From positions 1 to 57,460 of the forward strand of contig JAFSSS010000026.1 in NCBI GenBank assembly GCA_017450925.1: a stretch of DNA of 57,460 nucleotides, given 5' to 3'. The position numbers and the translations under genes were made by a program. This document shows, in pieces, positions 34,038 to 42,850 of this stretch. The notes below the pieces were generated by a model that saw only the letters and a list, made by a program, of their open reading frames with translations, was not told where the DNA came from and did no database searches. This DNA comes from Ruminococcus sp. Lineage in GTDB: Bacteria > Bacillota > Clostridia > Oscillospirales > Ruminococcaceae. Numbering within the stretch: position 1 is the first letter of the stretch; each line of letters starts with the position of its first letter.

Positions 34038-35237
34038 TTATACTATAAGCTCCGATATCGGTTTTTGGTTATATTCAGTGATCTGATCCATTACCATTCC
34101 GTTTTCATCGAGGATATCCTTAGTCTGCATATAGATCACCTCATCACTGTATATCCACTGCGGTGACCAGTTCCCGATGCTGATCTCCGTTTCCTTGCGT
34201 TCCTGCTCGTTCATCAGATAGGATTTACCGTTCCTCCAGTAAAACAGCCAGCCGTTCAGAGACTGCACATCTGCAGGATTGGGAGCATCGGCAAGCTCAA
34301 CTGTTTCTCCGCTTTGCTCGGTGCATTTCAGCCTGCCGTCCTCTGCATAATAGTAACCCTTTTCTGTGATGCACGCCGGCTCGGGAGTGGAAAGCGGCTT
34401 GACCTCTCCGGTGGAAAGATCGGCTTCATAATAATTCATCACATATTCCATAACGCCTGTATATTCAGCCATTGCCTCGTTATCGCTCATGCCGTGCTTT
34501 TCGGCGTATTCGTGGACTGCCTCCATAAAGGGCTTGTCATCCTTATTATAGGAGGTCTGGAAGATCAATTTGCCGTCCCATTCGCCATATACCCAGAAAC
34601 CGCAGCTGTAATGATCCTCCGAGACCGCACCGTAATTCTTGTACTCGCCGGATTCAAGATCAAAGCAGACAAGCTCAAAATGCGAGGGCTGGGTAACATT
34701 GTTGGGGTCGATCGGTTCGGAGTTCAGCAGCGTCCAAAGCTTTCTGTCTTTGAGCAGAGCCTTTTCAAACTCCCTTATCGTCAGACCTTTGATTTCCGCA
34801 AGCTGTTTCTCATTTCCGCCGCCCGCATCACCCTTCCAAAGCTGCAAGCCCTGGGAGAGCAGGCCGTCCTCACGCTCCTCAAACTCGGTAACCTTGAACC
34901 AGCAGAGCTTTCCACCGTACAGAAAAGGATGATTTGTCTTGCCGTATGCCGGGCAGTCCTTTTCGGCAGCAGTCATCTGCCCGCCTCCGGGAGCCTCGTG
35001 CTTACAGGTCGCATCATTACAGAGAGGACTTTTCTCCATACTTTTAAAATCAAGAAATTCGAGCATTCCTTTTTGATCGTCCACAAAAGCGCCGTGCTTT
35101 TCGGGCTCGTACATATTATACATGGACACGAGCCGCCAGCTTTGCGTATTGTCGTTTGAAGTCTGTTCCTCCGTTTTGTCCGAACAGCCGGCAAGGAGCA
35201 TTGCTCCGGCTGCGATAATTGTAAGCAGTTTTTTCAT
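34038..35237 (-). CDS. Lipoprotein of the signalling/ABC operon
   Basis: A 399-residue exported lipoprotein (lipobox LLAGC, Cys18). The body has repeated short beta segments and a LCNDATCKHE cysteine pair seen in Clostridia lipoproteins of propeller-like build; no enzyme motif is evident. Its ATG overlaps the stop of the solute-binding gene by 4 bases (ATGA) and the ATPase starts one base after its own stop. Likely an extracellular partner of the adjacent binding protein or exporter. Confidence 0.8.
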   Translation of the reverse strand: MKKLLTIIAAGAMLLAGCSDKTEEQTSNDNTQSWRLVSMYNMYEPEKHGAFVDDQKGMLEFLDFKSMEKSPLCNDATCKHEAPGGGQMTAAEKDCPAYGKTNHPFLYGGKLCWFKVTEFEEREDGLLSQGLQLWKGDAGGGNEKQLAEIKGLTIREFEKALLKDRKLWTLLNSEPIDPNNVTQPSHFELVCFDLESGEYKNYGAVSEDHYSCGFWVYGEWDGKLIFQTSYNKDDKPFMEAVHEYAEKHGMSDNEAMAEYTGVMEYVMNYYEADLSTGEVKPLSTPEPACITEKGYYYAEDGRLKCTEQSGETVELADAPNPADVQSLNGWLFYWRNGKSYLMNEQERKETEISIGNWSPQWIYSDEVIYMQTKDILDENGMVMDQITEYNQKPISELIV

Positions 35238-36853
35238 TTGTCTTTCTCCGAAATGTATCTGTTCATTTCTTCAAGCAGCTCGTCTATGCCTGCCGCTTTC
35301 AGCTTTTCATTTGCACGTTTCAAAGTTTCCTTTGCACCGTCAGGGGTGGTTCCGTAGAACAGCTTGTGATTGTCCGCATATATCCCGGCTATAGGTTTCA
35401 GGCGTTCAAGCAGATCTTCGGGAAGCGTAACGTTATACATTGCCGAAGGGCTGCTGTTTTTTGAAGCCGCCTTTATTATCTCCGCCTTGTCTGCGGGTTC
35501 GCTCTCTATCACGTTGGGGTCTTCTCTGTCCCACCTGAAAGCCACAGGAGGAAGTATCGCTGCATTAACAGGTGACATATCCAGCCACAGCCCTCTGAAC
35601 GGGACTTGTGCATCGTTGTTTATCACTATCGTTCCGTCTGTAACGGTATAGTCCGTCCCCTCCTCTCCGCAGGAGAAAAGCAGCGCAAGCTCCTTGTCGG
35701 AATACAGCAGCCGCAGCAGCTCAAAGGCTTCGTCCTTGTGCTGTGAAGCCGAGGATATGCCGAAAACAGCGTTTTTGTAGCTGTTGGAATAATAGTTGCT
35801 GCCGATCGGGATCTGTTCTGTGCCCGGCTCTTTCATAAGATCGACCTGCCCGATGCTGCAAAGAGGCTTCATTTTGGAAGGATCAACTTCTGCGGCGTCA
35901 TAAGAATAGCCAAATGACCAGTAGTGCTCCATAAGCTCCGCAAGAGCTGTAAATCCGCTGTCCTCAAAAAGGTTCTCAGCCTCTCCGGTTTTCTCGTTGA
36001 TATAGATACCGCTTGTGTCAAGGGAGAAGCCGAGGTATTCTTCAAAAACCATATCTGTGCCCCAGTCCCCGGCAGCAAGGCCGGTGATCCCGTCCTGCTT
36101 CATCTTTTCAAGCGTTGGCTCCAGCGAGGCAAGATCACCGTCAAAAGCGGAGATATCAAAGCCGTACTCTTCCGCTGTTTCTTTGTAGAATGTCAGTACA
36201 GGTGCTGTTGAGTTCCAACAGCCGAACCCGTAGATATGCCCCGCACTGTCGGTCAGAGACTCTGTAAGCGAGACAGGCAGGATCTCCTTGAGCTTTGCTC
36301 CGTCACCCTGCGAAAGATAACTGTCAAGAGGCTCCAGCCAGCCGTTTTTTACGCACTCCCAGTAGGTGTTCTCGTGGGGCTCATAGCCATCAGGGAAGCC
36401 CGAAGCTGCGACTTCCTCGGGGACCCCCGTACCTGTCATTATGATATCCGGTACGGTGCCGCCTTCAAAGCATTCACGGCAGTAGGTCATCGGGTGCTTT
36501 TCCATTTCGTCTATCATAACAAGGTCGATGGCAAAATCCAGCCCGCGCTCATCAAGCTTCTCGTTGAAAGCATCGAGCAGTTCGAGACGATATCCTCTGT
36601 TTTTGGCAAGCATCACCCTAAGATGCGGCTTATCGGGATATTTCTCACTTTTCAGCTCACTCACCGGAATCGGTTTTTCATAATTCTCCCAATCATTCGG
36701 CTCTGATACTTCCGAAGGATCGGTGACTACACTTTCGGTCGCAGTCTGAACCGCACTTTCTGCCGCAGAGCTGTCTGCCTGTGATGAGCTCCCGCTCTCT
36801 GCACAGCCCACCAGCATGACCGCGGTCAATATAATCGCTGCTATTCTTTTCAT
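35234..36853 (-). CDS. Extracellular solute-binding-like lipoprotein
   Basis: A 539-residue lipoprotein (Cys17 in LVGC), Ser/Ala/Glu linker, then a family-1-type substrate-binding fold (PDIIMTG, GHIYGFGCW, FGISSASQHKDEAFELLRLLYSD). Its C-terminal half matches the fusion protein at 38738-40801 segment by segment. No importer permeases of the sugar type are adjacent; the only ABC genes are of the export type, so it more likely acts as a sensor than as an uptake protein. Starts overlap the upstream gene by 4 bases. Confidence 0.85.
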   Translation of the reverse strand: MKRIAAIILTAVMLVGCAESGSSSQADSSAAESAVQTATESVVTDPSEVSEPNDWENYEKPIPVSELKSEKYPDKPHLRVMLAKNRGYRLELLDAFNEKLDERGLDFAIDLVMIDEMEKHPMTYCRECFEGGTVPDIIMTGTGVPEEVAASGFPDGYEPHENTYWECVKNGWLEPLDSYLSQGDGAKLKEILPVSLTESLTDSAGHIYGFGCWNSTAPVLTFYKETAEEYGFDISAFDGDLASLEPTLEKMKQDGITGLAAGDWGTDMVFEEYLGFSLDTSGIYINEKTGEAENLFEDSGFTALAELMEHYWSFGYSYDAAEVDPSKMKPLCSIGQVDLMKEPGTEQIPIGSNYYSNSYKNAVFGISSASQHKDEAFELLRLLYSDKELALLFSCGEEGTDYTVTDGTIVINNDAQVPFRGLWLDMSPVNAAILPPVAFRWDREDPNVIESEPADKAEIIKAASKNSSPSAMYNVTLPEDLLERLKPIAGIYADNHKLFYGTTPDGAKETLKRANEKLKAAGIDELLEEMNRYISEKDK

Positions 36854-37893
36854 TTCGTTACCTCCTCATACCTGATTCCCTCGATAATGACCGCCATGAC
36901 CTCAGAAGTGTCCGTCAGCCTGGCAAAGCCGACTTTAGTGTAGCTCCCGCCGTAGCGCCCCTTATTCGAGAATGAGAAATTTCCGATCTCCGAACCGGGG
37001 AAGGTCTTGGAGGTGCCGTCTTTGTATTCAAAGGTGAAGGAGGGGGTATCCTCAAAGGCGTGGAGCTCGTGGTATGCCCCGCAGCGGAAACCGATGTCGC
37101 AGAGCCCCAACTCAACGCCGTCTGCGCTCTCAAAGCGGCGGTAGTCGATGTTCTTTCTTATGGTTAGGGTAACGGTACCGAGAGAATTCGCTTCAAGCTC
37201 ATCATCGGATCGGGACACATAGCCTCCTGCACCCTCGACCTTGAGACGTGTCTTTTCGCATATCGAAAGAGAGGCGGTGTACGTCCTGTCGGGTGCGAGA
37301 CCGCAGTCATACCCCATGAAGAAAAGCAGCTTGGTGGGATCGTCATCGTTATCGAAGCCGCTGGAATAGCCTCCGCCGCTTATTGAACAGCCCTGCGCCG
37401 CAAGCTCTGCCGCAAAGCTTTCAAATCCTCTGTTGGAAAGCCCGAGCAGAGGCAGCTGCTTTATACCGGCAAGGGTCTCCTCATCCTTCGGTTCAAGGGT
37501 AATGACCGCCGATAGCTGCTCGCCGGTGCAAAGCACGGTATCTACCGTCAGCTTGTAATGCTCCGAATCGAAGACAGCTCCGTCCAACAGAGCCGAGCTT
37601 TCGAGCTTGTCTCCCGCGCCCTCTCCGAACTGCTTATCAACTGATTCCTTGTGTGCCGAGATCACATAAGCCGCCGCAGCCGTTACCGTTGCGATCAAGA
37701 ACAGCGAGATGACAACGGCAAACATAAGCGTGCTTCTTATGGGTCGTATATGCGTCCTTTCGGTGCGGGATATGCGCTTTATGACAGAGCGTTCGCTGCC
37801 CTTTCCGCGCAGCTCGATGCCGCTCATAAGACGCTCCGCCTCGCTCTCGTCGAGGCTGTCAAGTGTCTGTATCAGTCTGTCCTCAAAGCTCAT
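36850..37893 (-). CDS. Membrane anti-sigma-like protein (DUF4179-like)
   Basis: A 347-residue single-pass protein: cytosolic N-terminus of about 53 residues, membrane segment 54-78, extracellular beta-rich domain. The cytosolic part (FEDRLIQTLDSLDESEAERLM) is the size of a sigma-binding region. The gene overlaps the ECF sigma gene by 11 bases, the usual sigma/anti-sigma arrangement. The ATG at 37893 follows GGGAGGTGAG. Anti-sigma function is inferred from position and layout. Confidence 0.75.
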   Translation of the reverse strand: MSFEDRLIQTLDSLDESEAERLMSGIELRGKGSERSVIKRISRTERTHIRPIRSTLMFAVVISLFLIATVTAAAAYVISAHKESVDKQFGEGAGDKLESSALLDGAVFDSEHYKLTVDTVLCTGEQLSAVITLEPKDEETLAGIKQLPLLGLSNRGFESFAAELAAQGCSISGGGYSSGFDNDDDPTKLLFFMGYDCGLAPDRTYTASLSICEKTRLKVEGAGGYVSRSDDELEANSLGTVTLTIRKNIDYRRFESADGVELGLCDIGFRCGAYHELHAFEDTPSFTFEYKDGTSKTFPGSEIGNFSFSNKGRYGGSYTKVGFARLTDTSEVMAVIIEGIRYEEVTK

Positions 37894-38410
37894 AGCCCTC
37901 ACCTCCCATTATCTTTTTCAAGCGTTCCACTGCCCGCTCCGTCCGCTTCTGCGCAGCTTTCGCTCCGATGTGCAGCTCGCGCCCTATCTGCTTGTGCGTC
38001 AGCCCGAGATAGTATTTCATCAGAATGATCTGACGGTCGGGAGCCGCAAGCTGTTCAAGTGCCGAGAGGAGCTGTCCACGCTCATCTAAACTGTCCTCGA
38101 CCTTTTCAAGCATCTCCGCATCCTCCCGCCTGAGCCTCTCCGCAAGCTGTTCACGCCTGCGCAGAGCCGTACTTTTTGCGAGTACACAAAGGTAAGCCCT
38201 CACGCTGCCCCGGGAAAGATCCACCTTCCCGACACTGCGCCAGAACCGGATAAATATATCGCTGACGGTCTCCTCTATATCCTCCTTCGGGTACGCCGAC
38301 AGCTTGTCCGAAACTATCGAGCGCACATAGGGAAGATAGAGCCTGACCGTCTCCCTGACTGCCTCGCCCTCGTCCGTGCGGTAGAGCGCAAGCAGCTCCG
38401 CGTCAGTCAT
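37883..38410 (-). CDS. ECF-type RNA polymerase sigma factor
   Basis: A 175-residue sigma-70-family protein with region 2 (YPKEDIEETVSDIFIRFWR) and region 4 (RQIILMKYYLGLTHKQIGRELHIG). Expected to redirect RNA polymerase to a small set of promoters, probably including its own. The ATG at 38410 follows AGAGGTGAG; a longer frame to 38437 covers the palindrome GAAACGTTTC (38426-38435), which may be a regulatory site. First gene of the overlapping six-gene operon. Confidence 0.9.
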   Translation of the reverse strand: MTDAELLALYRTDEGEAVRETVRLYLPYVRSIVSDKLSAYPKEDIEETVSDIFIRFWRSVGKVDLSRGSVRAYLCVLAKSTALRRREQLAERLRREDAEMLEKVEDSLDERGQLLSALEQLAAPDRQIILMKYYLGLTHKQIGRELHIGAKAAQKRTERAVERLKKIMGGEGYEL

Positions 38411-38425
38411 AGACTCACCTCTGTT

Positions 38426-38435
38426 GAAACGTTTC
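38426..38435. promoter_or_regulatory. Palindrome upstream of the ECF sigma gene
   Basis: Perfect 10-bp palindrome GAAACGTTTC 16 bases before the sigma start, downstream of a TATAAA-like box. It may be a regulator site or part of an autoregulated ECF promoter. Confidence 0.4.
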
Positions 38436-38490
38436 ATTTATACATATACAGCCGGAAACGGAAATGCGACAGGCCGGTGTCAGAAAGTTT

Positions 38491-38738
38491 TCAGATATCC
38501 ACTGCACCCAGCTCTCCATCCTCACCGCGGAACAAGATATGTCTTCCATCTGCCGCAAGGACAGTCCCCTTGATATCCTCCCGCTTCTTGCTTTCTCCGC
38601 TGGCGGTATCGTATATGCTGTACCCGCCGCCGTCGTAATACAGCACCATTCCGCAAAAGGCCTGATTCATAAACCCTTGCCACAAGATGAAAGCATTATC
38701 ATAATGACCGCCATTAACGACAACAGAAGCTTTCTCAT
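38491..38738 (-). pseudogene. Frameshifted lipoprotein remnant
   Basis: An ATG at 38738 overlaps the fusion gene stop by one base and encodes MRKLLLSLMAVIMIMLSSC, a clear lipoprotein signal, but the frame ends four residues later. A different frame then continues with GMVLYYDGGGYSIYDTASG to 38491. Together these look like the first and last parts of a lipoprotein gene whose middle has been lost. Its position mirrors the intact lipoprotein after the solute-binding gene at 34038. Confidence 0.65.
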
Positions 38739-40801
38739 CACTGCCCCTCCGTTCTGCCGTAGAGCAGCGATTCTTTACGCTTGTTTTCGCTGTACGCCCT
38801 TGATACCTCCCCGTCCGCCATATCAAGCCTTGTTTTCAGCGTTGAGGGTTTGGTAAGACTGTCGTTGTACTCCCGGCATATTTTGTGCCATTCATCGGTG
38901 GGAACGGGTGACGTTCCCGTGATGATAAGCTCATTTGCAAGGGGATTTGCCGCTGAACCGTCTTTCCTGACGATACCGTACATCCCCGAGGCTTGCTCGC
39001 AATCCTCACCTGCAATGCCGTAGGTGATAAGGTCGGCAAGCTCTCTGTCGGTGTAGATAAGCGCCAGAACTTTGAACGCTTCATCGGGATGTCTCGAGTT
39101 TGACGACACACCGACCGCACCGCTCATCACCTTGTAGGCAGTTGGTTTGCACACCTCATGAACCGTGAAGCTCTGTTCCTCGGGATAATGCTCCCCTGTA
39201 ACGAAGGAAATGTTTTTGCAGTCGGTATTCACAAACTTTACAAACCAATCCCTGCCCTTTGGTTCGTCCGCAATATAACCCCTTGAGCGCAGTTCCGCCA
39301 TTTGGTCTGTAAAGTCCTTGATGTTCAGATATATGTTTTCCCGAACGCCGTTTCTTACGCCCTCGCCAACTGCGAAGAGTTCGGGGTCGTATTCGTAGCC
39401 TGCAAGCTGTTTCATACTGTTGGCGTCAAGCTGAAATTCTATAAGGTCGATATCGTTCTCCGTGATCTTTCCGCACTGCTCCGAGAGCCATTCAAGGCTT
39501 CCGTCAAAGCCCTGCGGGTCGATACTGTAACGGGCGCAGATATCGTCGTTGAACACGATGGATATCCCGTAACCGAGCAAGCCCCTCGGCGTAAAGCCGT
39601 AAATACTGCCGTTCACCGTCAGACAGTCGAGATAGGTCTGCCCGTAGGTGTCAGCGAGCTTCTGCCCAAGCTCCGTCTGCATATACCCGTCAAGCGAAAT
39701 AAGCCTGCCGTCATCAATGTATTGTTTATACGTGCCGAGAGCAGCATCCTCCGTGCCGTAACCCGTGAATATTATATCCGCCTGCCTGTCATGGTTCAGA
39801 TCGCTGCTCAGCCTTTCCTCGTATTTTTCAAGATCGTACCCGACGAGCTTGATCTTCTTATCCACACCAAGCTCTGCAAGACGGGCTTCAACAGCCTTGA
39901 GCGCCTTATCCGAGAGCCGAGTTTTCTCCGAAGTGGCAACTATAACTATCGCGTCATCGTCGTGTTCCTCCGAAGATACACTGTCAGAGGCCTCCGCCTC
40001 ACTTGACACGGCAGAAATATCCTCCGGCCGGTAGTCGCCCTTGCTTTCACCGAGCCTGTACAGCCCAATGGGCACTCCCACTGCGATCACCGCCGTCGCT
40101 CCGACAGCCGCTATCTTCGCACCTATACCAAGCCCCGCGACCTTTGCACCGGCTGCCGCTGCCTTGACATACTCCGCTTCCTCCGTCGTCCGCAGCAGTG
40201 CCTCCATAGGTACCGCAGCAAGCAGAGCGCCCTTCCCGAAGACCTTTTCCAAGCCCTTGCGGATACGCTTTTTTGCCTTATAGAGCTTCTGTGAGGCATT
40301 GTGTTCGTTGGTGCCGAGGGCCTTCGCCACCTCCGGGATCGTCTGCTCCCCATAGTAATAGAGTATCACTGCCGAGCGCATATCGGGAGAAAGGCTGTCG
40401 ATGATCTCGCCAAGCTTGCGCTTTGTTTCGGCACTCACGGCGTAGTCTTCGGGCAGCATGACAGGCTCCCGCAGAGCTGCACTCTCGACGGCATCGGTCT
40501 GCGCCTCGTCGCTCCCGAAGCGCTCAATATGCGAATTATCCCGCAGCTGCGCCATGCAAAGGTTATATGCTATCGTGTAGAGCCAACCTACAAAGGACTC
40601 GCCCTCCCTAAGCGTCCCGATGCTCTCAAGAGCCTTTACGAACGTCTCGGAGGTGATGTCCTCGGCCGCGTCTGCATTGCCTGTAGTGCGCTTTGCAAAG
40701 AAGAATACACGGTCGCGGAACTCATTGTAAAGCTCCTCAAATGCCAATCTATCGCCATTCTGAGCCCTAACAACAAGCTTATTGATCTCAGCTCTGTTCA
40801 T
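38738..40801 (-). CDS. ECF sigma factor fused through a membrane segment to a solute-binding-like domain
   Basis: A 687-residue protein with three parts. Residues 1-190 are an ECF sigma factor: region 2 around AEDITSETFVKALESI and GWLYTIAYNLCMAQLRD, region 4 around SAVILYYYGEQTIPEVAKALGT. An Ala/Gly-rich stretch leads to one membrane segment at about 221-248, then an acidic Ser/Asp/Glu linker. Residues 284-680 form an extracellular solute-binding-like domain (ADIIFTGYG, NGSIYGFTPRG, GVSSNSRHPDEAFKVLALIYTD) related to the lipoprotein at 35234-36853. There is no stop or frameshift between the parts. A membrane-tethered sigma factor with its own outside sensor is implied; release by proteolysis or tethered transcription are both possible. 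Confidence 0.85.
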   Translation of the reverse strand: MNRAEINKLVVRAQNGDRLAFEELYNEFRDRVFFFAKRTTGNADAAEDITSETFVKALESIGTLREGESFVGWLYTIAYNLCMAQLRDNSHIERFGSDEAQTDAVESAALREPVMLPEDYAVSAETKRKLGEIIDSLSPDMRSAVILYYYGEQTIPEVAKALGTNEHNASQKLYKAKKRIRKGLEKVFGKGALLAAVPMEALLRTTEEAEYVKAAAAGAKVAGLGIGAKIAAVGATAVIAVGVPIGLYRLGESKGDYRPEDISAVSSEAEASDSVSSEEHDDDAIVIVATSEKTRLSDKALKAVEARLAELGVDKKIKLVGYDLEKYEERLSSDLNHDRQADIIFTGYGTEDAALGTYKQYIDDGRLISLDGYMQTELGQKLADTYGQTYLDCLTVNGSIYGFTPRGLLGYGISIVFNDDICARYSIDPQGFDGSLEWLSEQCGKITENDIDLIEFQLDANSMKQLAGYEYDPELFAVGEGVRNGVRENIYLNIKDFTDQMAELRSRGYIADEPKGRDWFVKFVNTDCKNISFVTGEHYPEEQSFTVHEVCKPTAYKVMSGAVGVSSNSRHPDEAFKVLALIYTDRELADLITYGIAGEDCEQASGMYGIVRKDGSAANPLANELIITGTSPVPTDEWHKICREYNDSLTKPSTLKTRLDMADGEVSRAYSENKRKESLLYGRTEGQ

Positions 40802-40917
40802 TCTCCCTCACCTCCTGAAAAGATCCTCTCAAACATTCTTGCACATTGCTCGCTGTCGGGAGCGTCCTCCGCCGCAAGCAGCTTCATAAACCAAATTATC
40901 ATTTCATCAACTGTCAT
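40798..40917 (-). CDS. Small ORF (39 residues) coupled to the sigma-fusion gene
   Basis: Begins MTVDEMIIWFMKLLAAEDAP and ends 4 bases into the ATG of the sigma-fusion gene (ATGA overlap), the same coupling used throughout this cluster. GAGGCGG lies upstream. The N-terminal 16 residues form an amphipathic helix. Too short for most gene finders; function unknown, possibly a regulator or leader peptide of the sigma fusion. Confidence 0.55.
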   Translation of the reverse strand: MTVDEMIIWFMKLLAAEDAPDSEQCARMFERIFSGGEGE

Positions 40918-41208
40918 TGTGACCGCCTCGCTTTCATAGGGATAGATGAAAACCAAGGCATAATATCACCCAAGAAGAGTAAAAATTGTAGGAATGGACA
41001 AATTTCGGCGAACATTGTAGTGCTGAATGACGATACATGTATGACATCTTTATTTTATCACAGATCGGTCATAGGTTCAAGGCTTAACATAGAGCATGAG
41101 AACGAGAATGATAATGATGACATCTGTGAAACTGACGATAGGTTTAGGGATAATTCGATGAATACGAAGATTTTATTTCAGTAAGGAACATCTTGATTAT
41201 ATGTATAT
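40918..41208. other. Non-coding gap between the small ORF and the XRE gene
   Basis: About 290 AT-rich bases without a credible gene. It contains the perfect palindrome ATACATGTAT (41033-41042). A TATTAT box lies upstream of the small ORF on the minus strand but without a good -35, as would fit an ECF-driven promoter. Confidence 0.4.
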
Positions 41209-42006
41209 TTACTTGTCCAGATCGGAATCACAAAACATTTCTTGCAAATCCAGCATATCCTCCTCACTCACCCCCATCCTCTCCGCCAGCATCATCGCAG
41301 CCTGCTTAGGGCTATCAAGCTGCACCTCTCCCGACTTGACCTTATCCAAAATATCCACCATATACCCGGACATTGTATTGGTTTCGGAGATGATCGGCGG
41401 TACATGCTCCTGCGCCTCGGCATTATGCTCGGTATAAAGATCCCGAAGTATCTGATTAAAGCGCTCCGTTATGCGGTAACGCAGGAACTCATCCTCATCG
41501 ACCTTAGTCTCATTGATGTACTTGATAGCCTCGTCATACCCATCGGGTTGCTCGCCGGTACCAATCGAATAATTCTCCACACCTCGCTGCACCACCGCAG
41601 CGAGGTTATTTATTGTGTTGATCGAATTCGCCGCAAGCTGCCGGACATAAAGATCAATTGCATTGATCAGATTAGCAAACTCTCTGTGCTCAATCAGCTT
41701 GCTAAGCAACTCGTTATCTTGCCGCTTGGCAAGAAGCACCTCAATAGCCTTGTCGGTCAGACCAAGTTGTTTCAGTTCGATGTTCTTCGTGATGCGACTC
41801 TCCGTAAAGCCAAGAAGATAGTCGGTCGGCACATCAAAGAACTTGGCAAGGTCAATGATCCGGCTGTACCCCACATCGCGCCCATTATCATTTTCAAGTC
41901 CATTAAGAACGGCCTCGGAGATCCCGGTCGCCTGTGCAAGCTGCTTTGTGGTCATCCTACGCTCTACCCGAAGGTCTTTGATTTTCTCACCCATTGTTGT
42001 TTTCAT
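41209..42006 (-). CDS. XRE-family transcriptional regulator
   Basis: A 265-residue protein with an N-terminal Cro/CI-type helix-turn-helix (MTTKQLAQATGISEAVLNGLEND, about residues 18-40) and a long helical C-terminal domain. Likely the element's repressor, sitting opposite the excision/mobilization genes. The ATG at 42006 is used because AAGGA lies 8 bases upstream. A CTGACA-16-TATAAT promoter is present at 42072-42045. Confidence 0.85.
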   Translation of the reverse strand: MKTTMGEKIKDLRVERRMTTKQLAQATGISEAVLNGLENDNGRDVGYSRIIDLAKFFDVPTDYLLGFTESRITKNIELKQLGLTDKAIEVLLAKRQDNELLSKLIEHREFANLINAIDLYVRQLAANSINTINNLAAVVQRGVENYSIGTGEQPDGYDEAIKYINETKVDEDEFLRYRITERFNQILRDLYTEHNAEAQEHVPPIISETNTMSGYMVDILDKVKSGEVQLDSPKQAAMMLAERMGVSEEDMLDLQEMFCDSDLDK

Positions 42007-42366
42007 AGTTTCCATCCTTGTTTTGACATAATATCTCCGATACTATTATACCACACCTTCCAAAAATGTCAGTATTATTTTTTGGACAGTTATTCGACGT
42101 GGTCGATTATTAGTACTAAATTTCGTACAGCTGACACCACCTATCGTTATCATTATCGTTATTCCATATATGAAATTTCCCGAGCCGCTTTACGGATTTT
42201 TTCGGATTATGGAACATACGGCACAAGGTTAGTTTCTGTGCTATCATAATAATAGAGGGGTTAGCATCGCCACTCCCCCTCACCGCAGCACGGCTGAGTA
42301 TTATCCGCCGATACTTCGTCGCCTGTCTGCGGGATAAATAATATAATCACAAAGGAGAGATGAAAC
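42007..42366. promoter_or_regulatory. Divergent control region between XRE gene and excision/mobilization genes
   Basis: Contains the XRE promoter on the minus strand (CTGACA 42072-42067, TATAAT 42050-42045) and a stretch of ATCGTTATCATTATCGTTATT short repeats around 42147-42167 that could bind the regulator. No gene is seen in this 360-base stretch. AAAGGAGAG precedes the next plus-strand gene. Confidence 0.45.
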
Positions 42367-42573
42367 ATAGCAAACAGAATTATCAGAGAGGAACTCAAAG
42401 CGAGGGGCGTTCGCCATTGGGAGCTTGCTGCCGAACTCGGCATATCGGAGCAGACAATGGTACGACGACTTCGCTTTGAACTGGACGAGGATCGTCAGCT
42501 TGAGATGCTGATGAAAATTGAGGAGATCGCAAAACGGAAGGAGAGATCACTTGAAGCTGAACGAAAAGAATGA
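42367..42573 (+). CDS. Small helix-turn-helix protein with an apparent ATA start
   Basis: A 68-residue protein starting (I/M)ANRIIREELKARGVRHWE with a helix-turn-helix (WELAAELGISEQTMVRRLR). Related small proteins on Clostridia elements start with Met at the same place, but here the codon is ATA. AAAGGAGAG lies 8 bases before it, and no in-frame ATG, GTG or TTG exists nearby. The ATG at 42360 is in another frame. It overlaps the next gene by 23 bases. Confidence 0.55.
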   Translation: MANRIIREELKARGVRHWELAAELGISEQTMVRRLRFELDEDRQLEMLMKIEEIAKRKERSLEAERKE

Positions 42574-42838
42574 GCTTATCATGCAGATAGTCGCGCTGTT
42601 GAAACAGTTGATACCCGAAGATGAAGTCGTCCTTGCAAAGCCCGAGGACAAGCCTGCAAAGCCTGAAATGCTCACCATTAAAGAGTGCACCGCGCTTATT
42701 GACGGCCTGTCCGAGCATACAGTCAGACAACTCGTGAAGCAGGAGAAAGTTGCCTACATAAGAACAGGTGCAGGCCACAATGGTAAGATACTTGTGAGCA
42801 AGGCCTCGCTGCTTAAATATCTTGGTATCGCAGATTGA
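42551..42838 (+). CDS. Excisionase-like helix-turn-helix protein
   Basis: A 95-residue protein whose C-terminal half (LTIKECTALIDGLSEHTVRQ, then IRTGAG and ILVSKASLLKYLG) is the winged helix of excisionase/MerR-type DNA-binding proteins. Likely directs the integrase toward excision or regulates mobilization. The start is TTG at 42551, 7 bases after AAGGAGAG. Ends just before the hairpin 42851-42872. Confidence 0.75.
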   Translation: MKLNEKNELIMQIVALLKQLIPEDEVVLAKPEDKPAKPEMLTIKECTALIDGLSEHTVRQLVKQEKVAYIRTGAGHNGKILVSKASLLKYLGIAD

Positions 42839-42850
42839 ACGCAAAAATCA

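Noticed and set aside
40846..41184. 112-residue plus-strand frame
   Set aside because: Overlaps the coupled small ORF in antisense, low complexity, no ribosome site.
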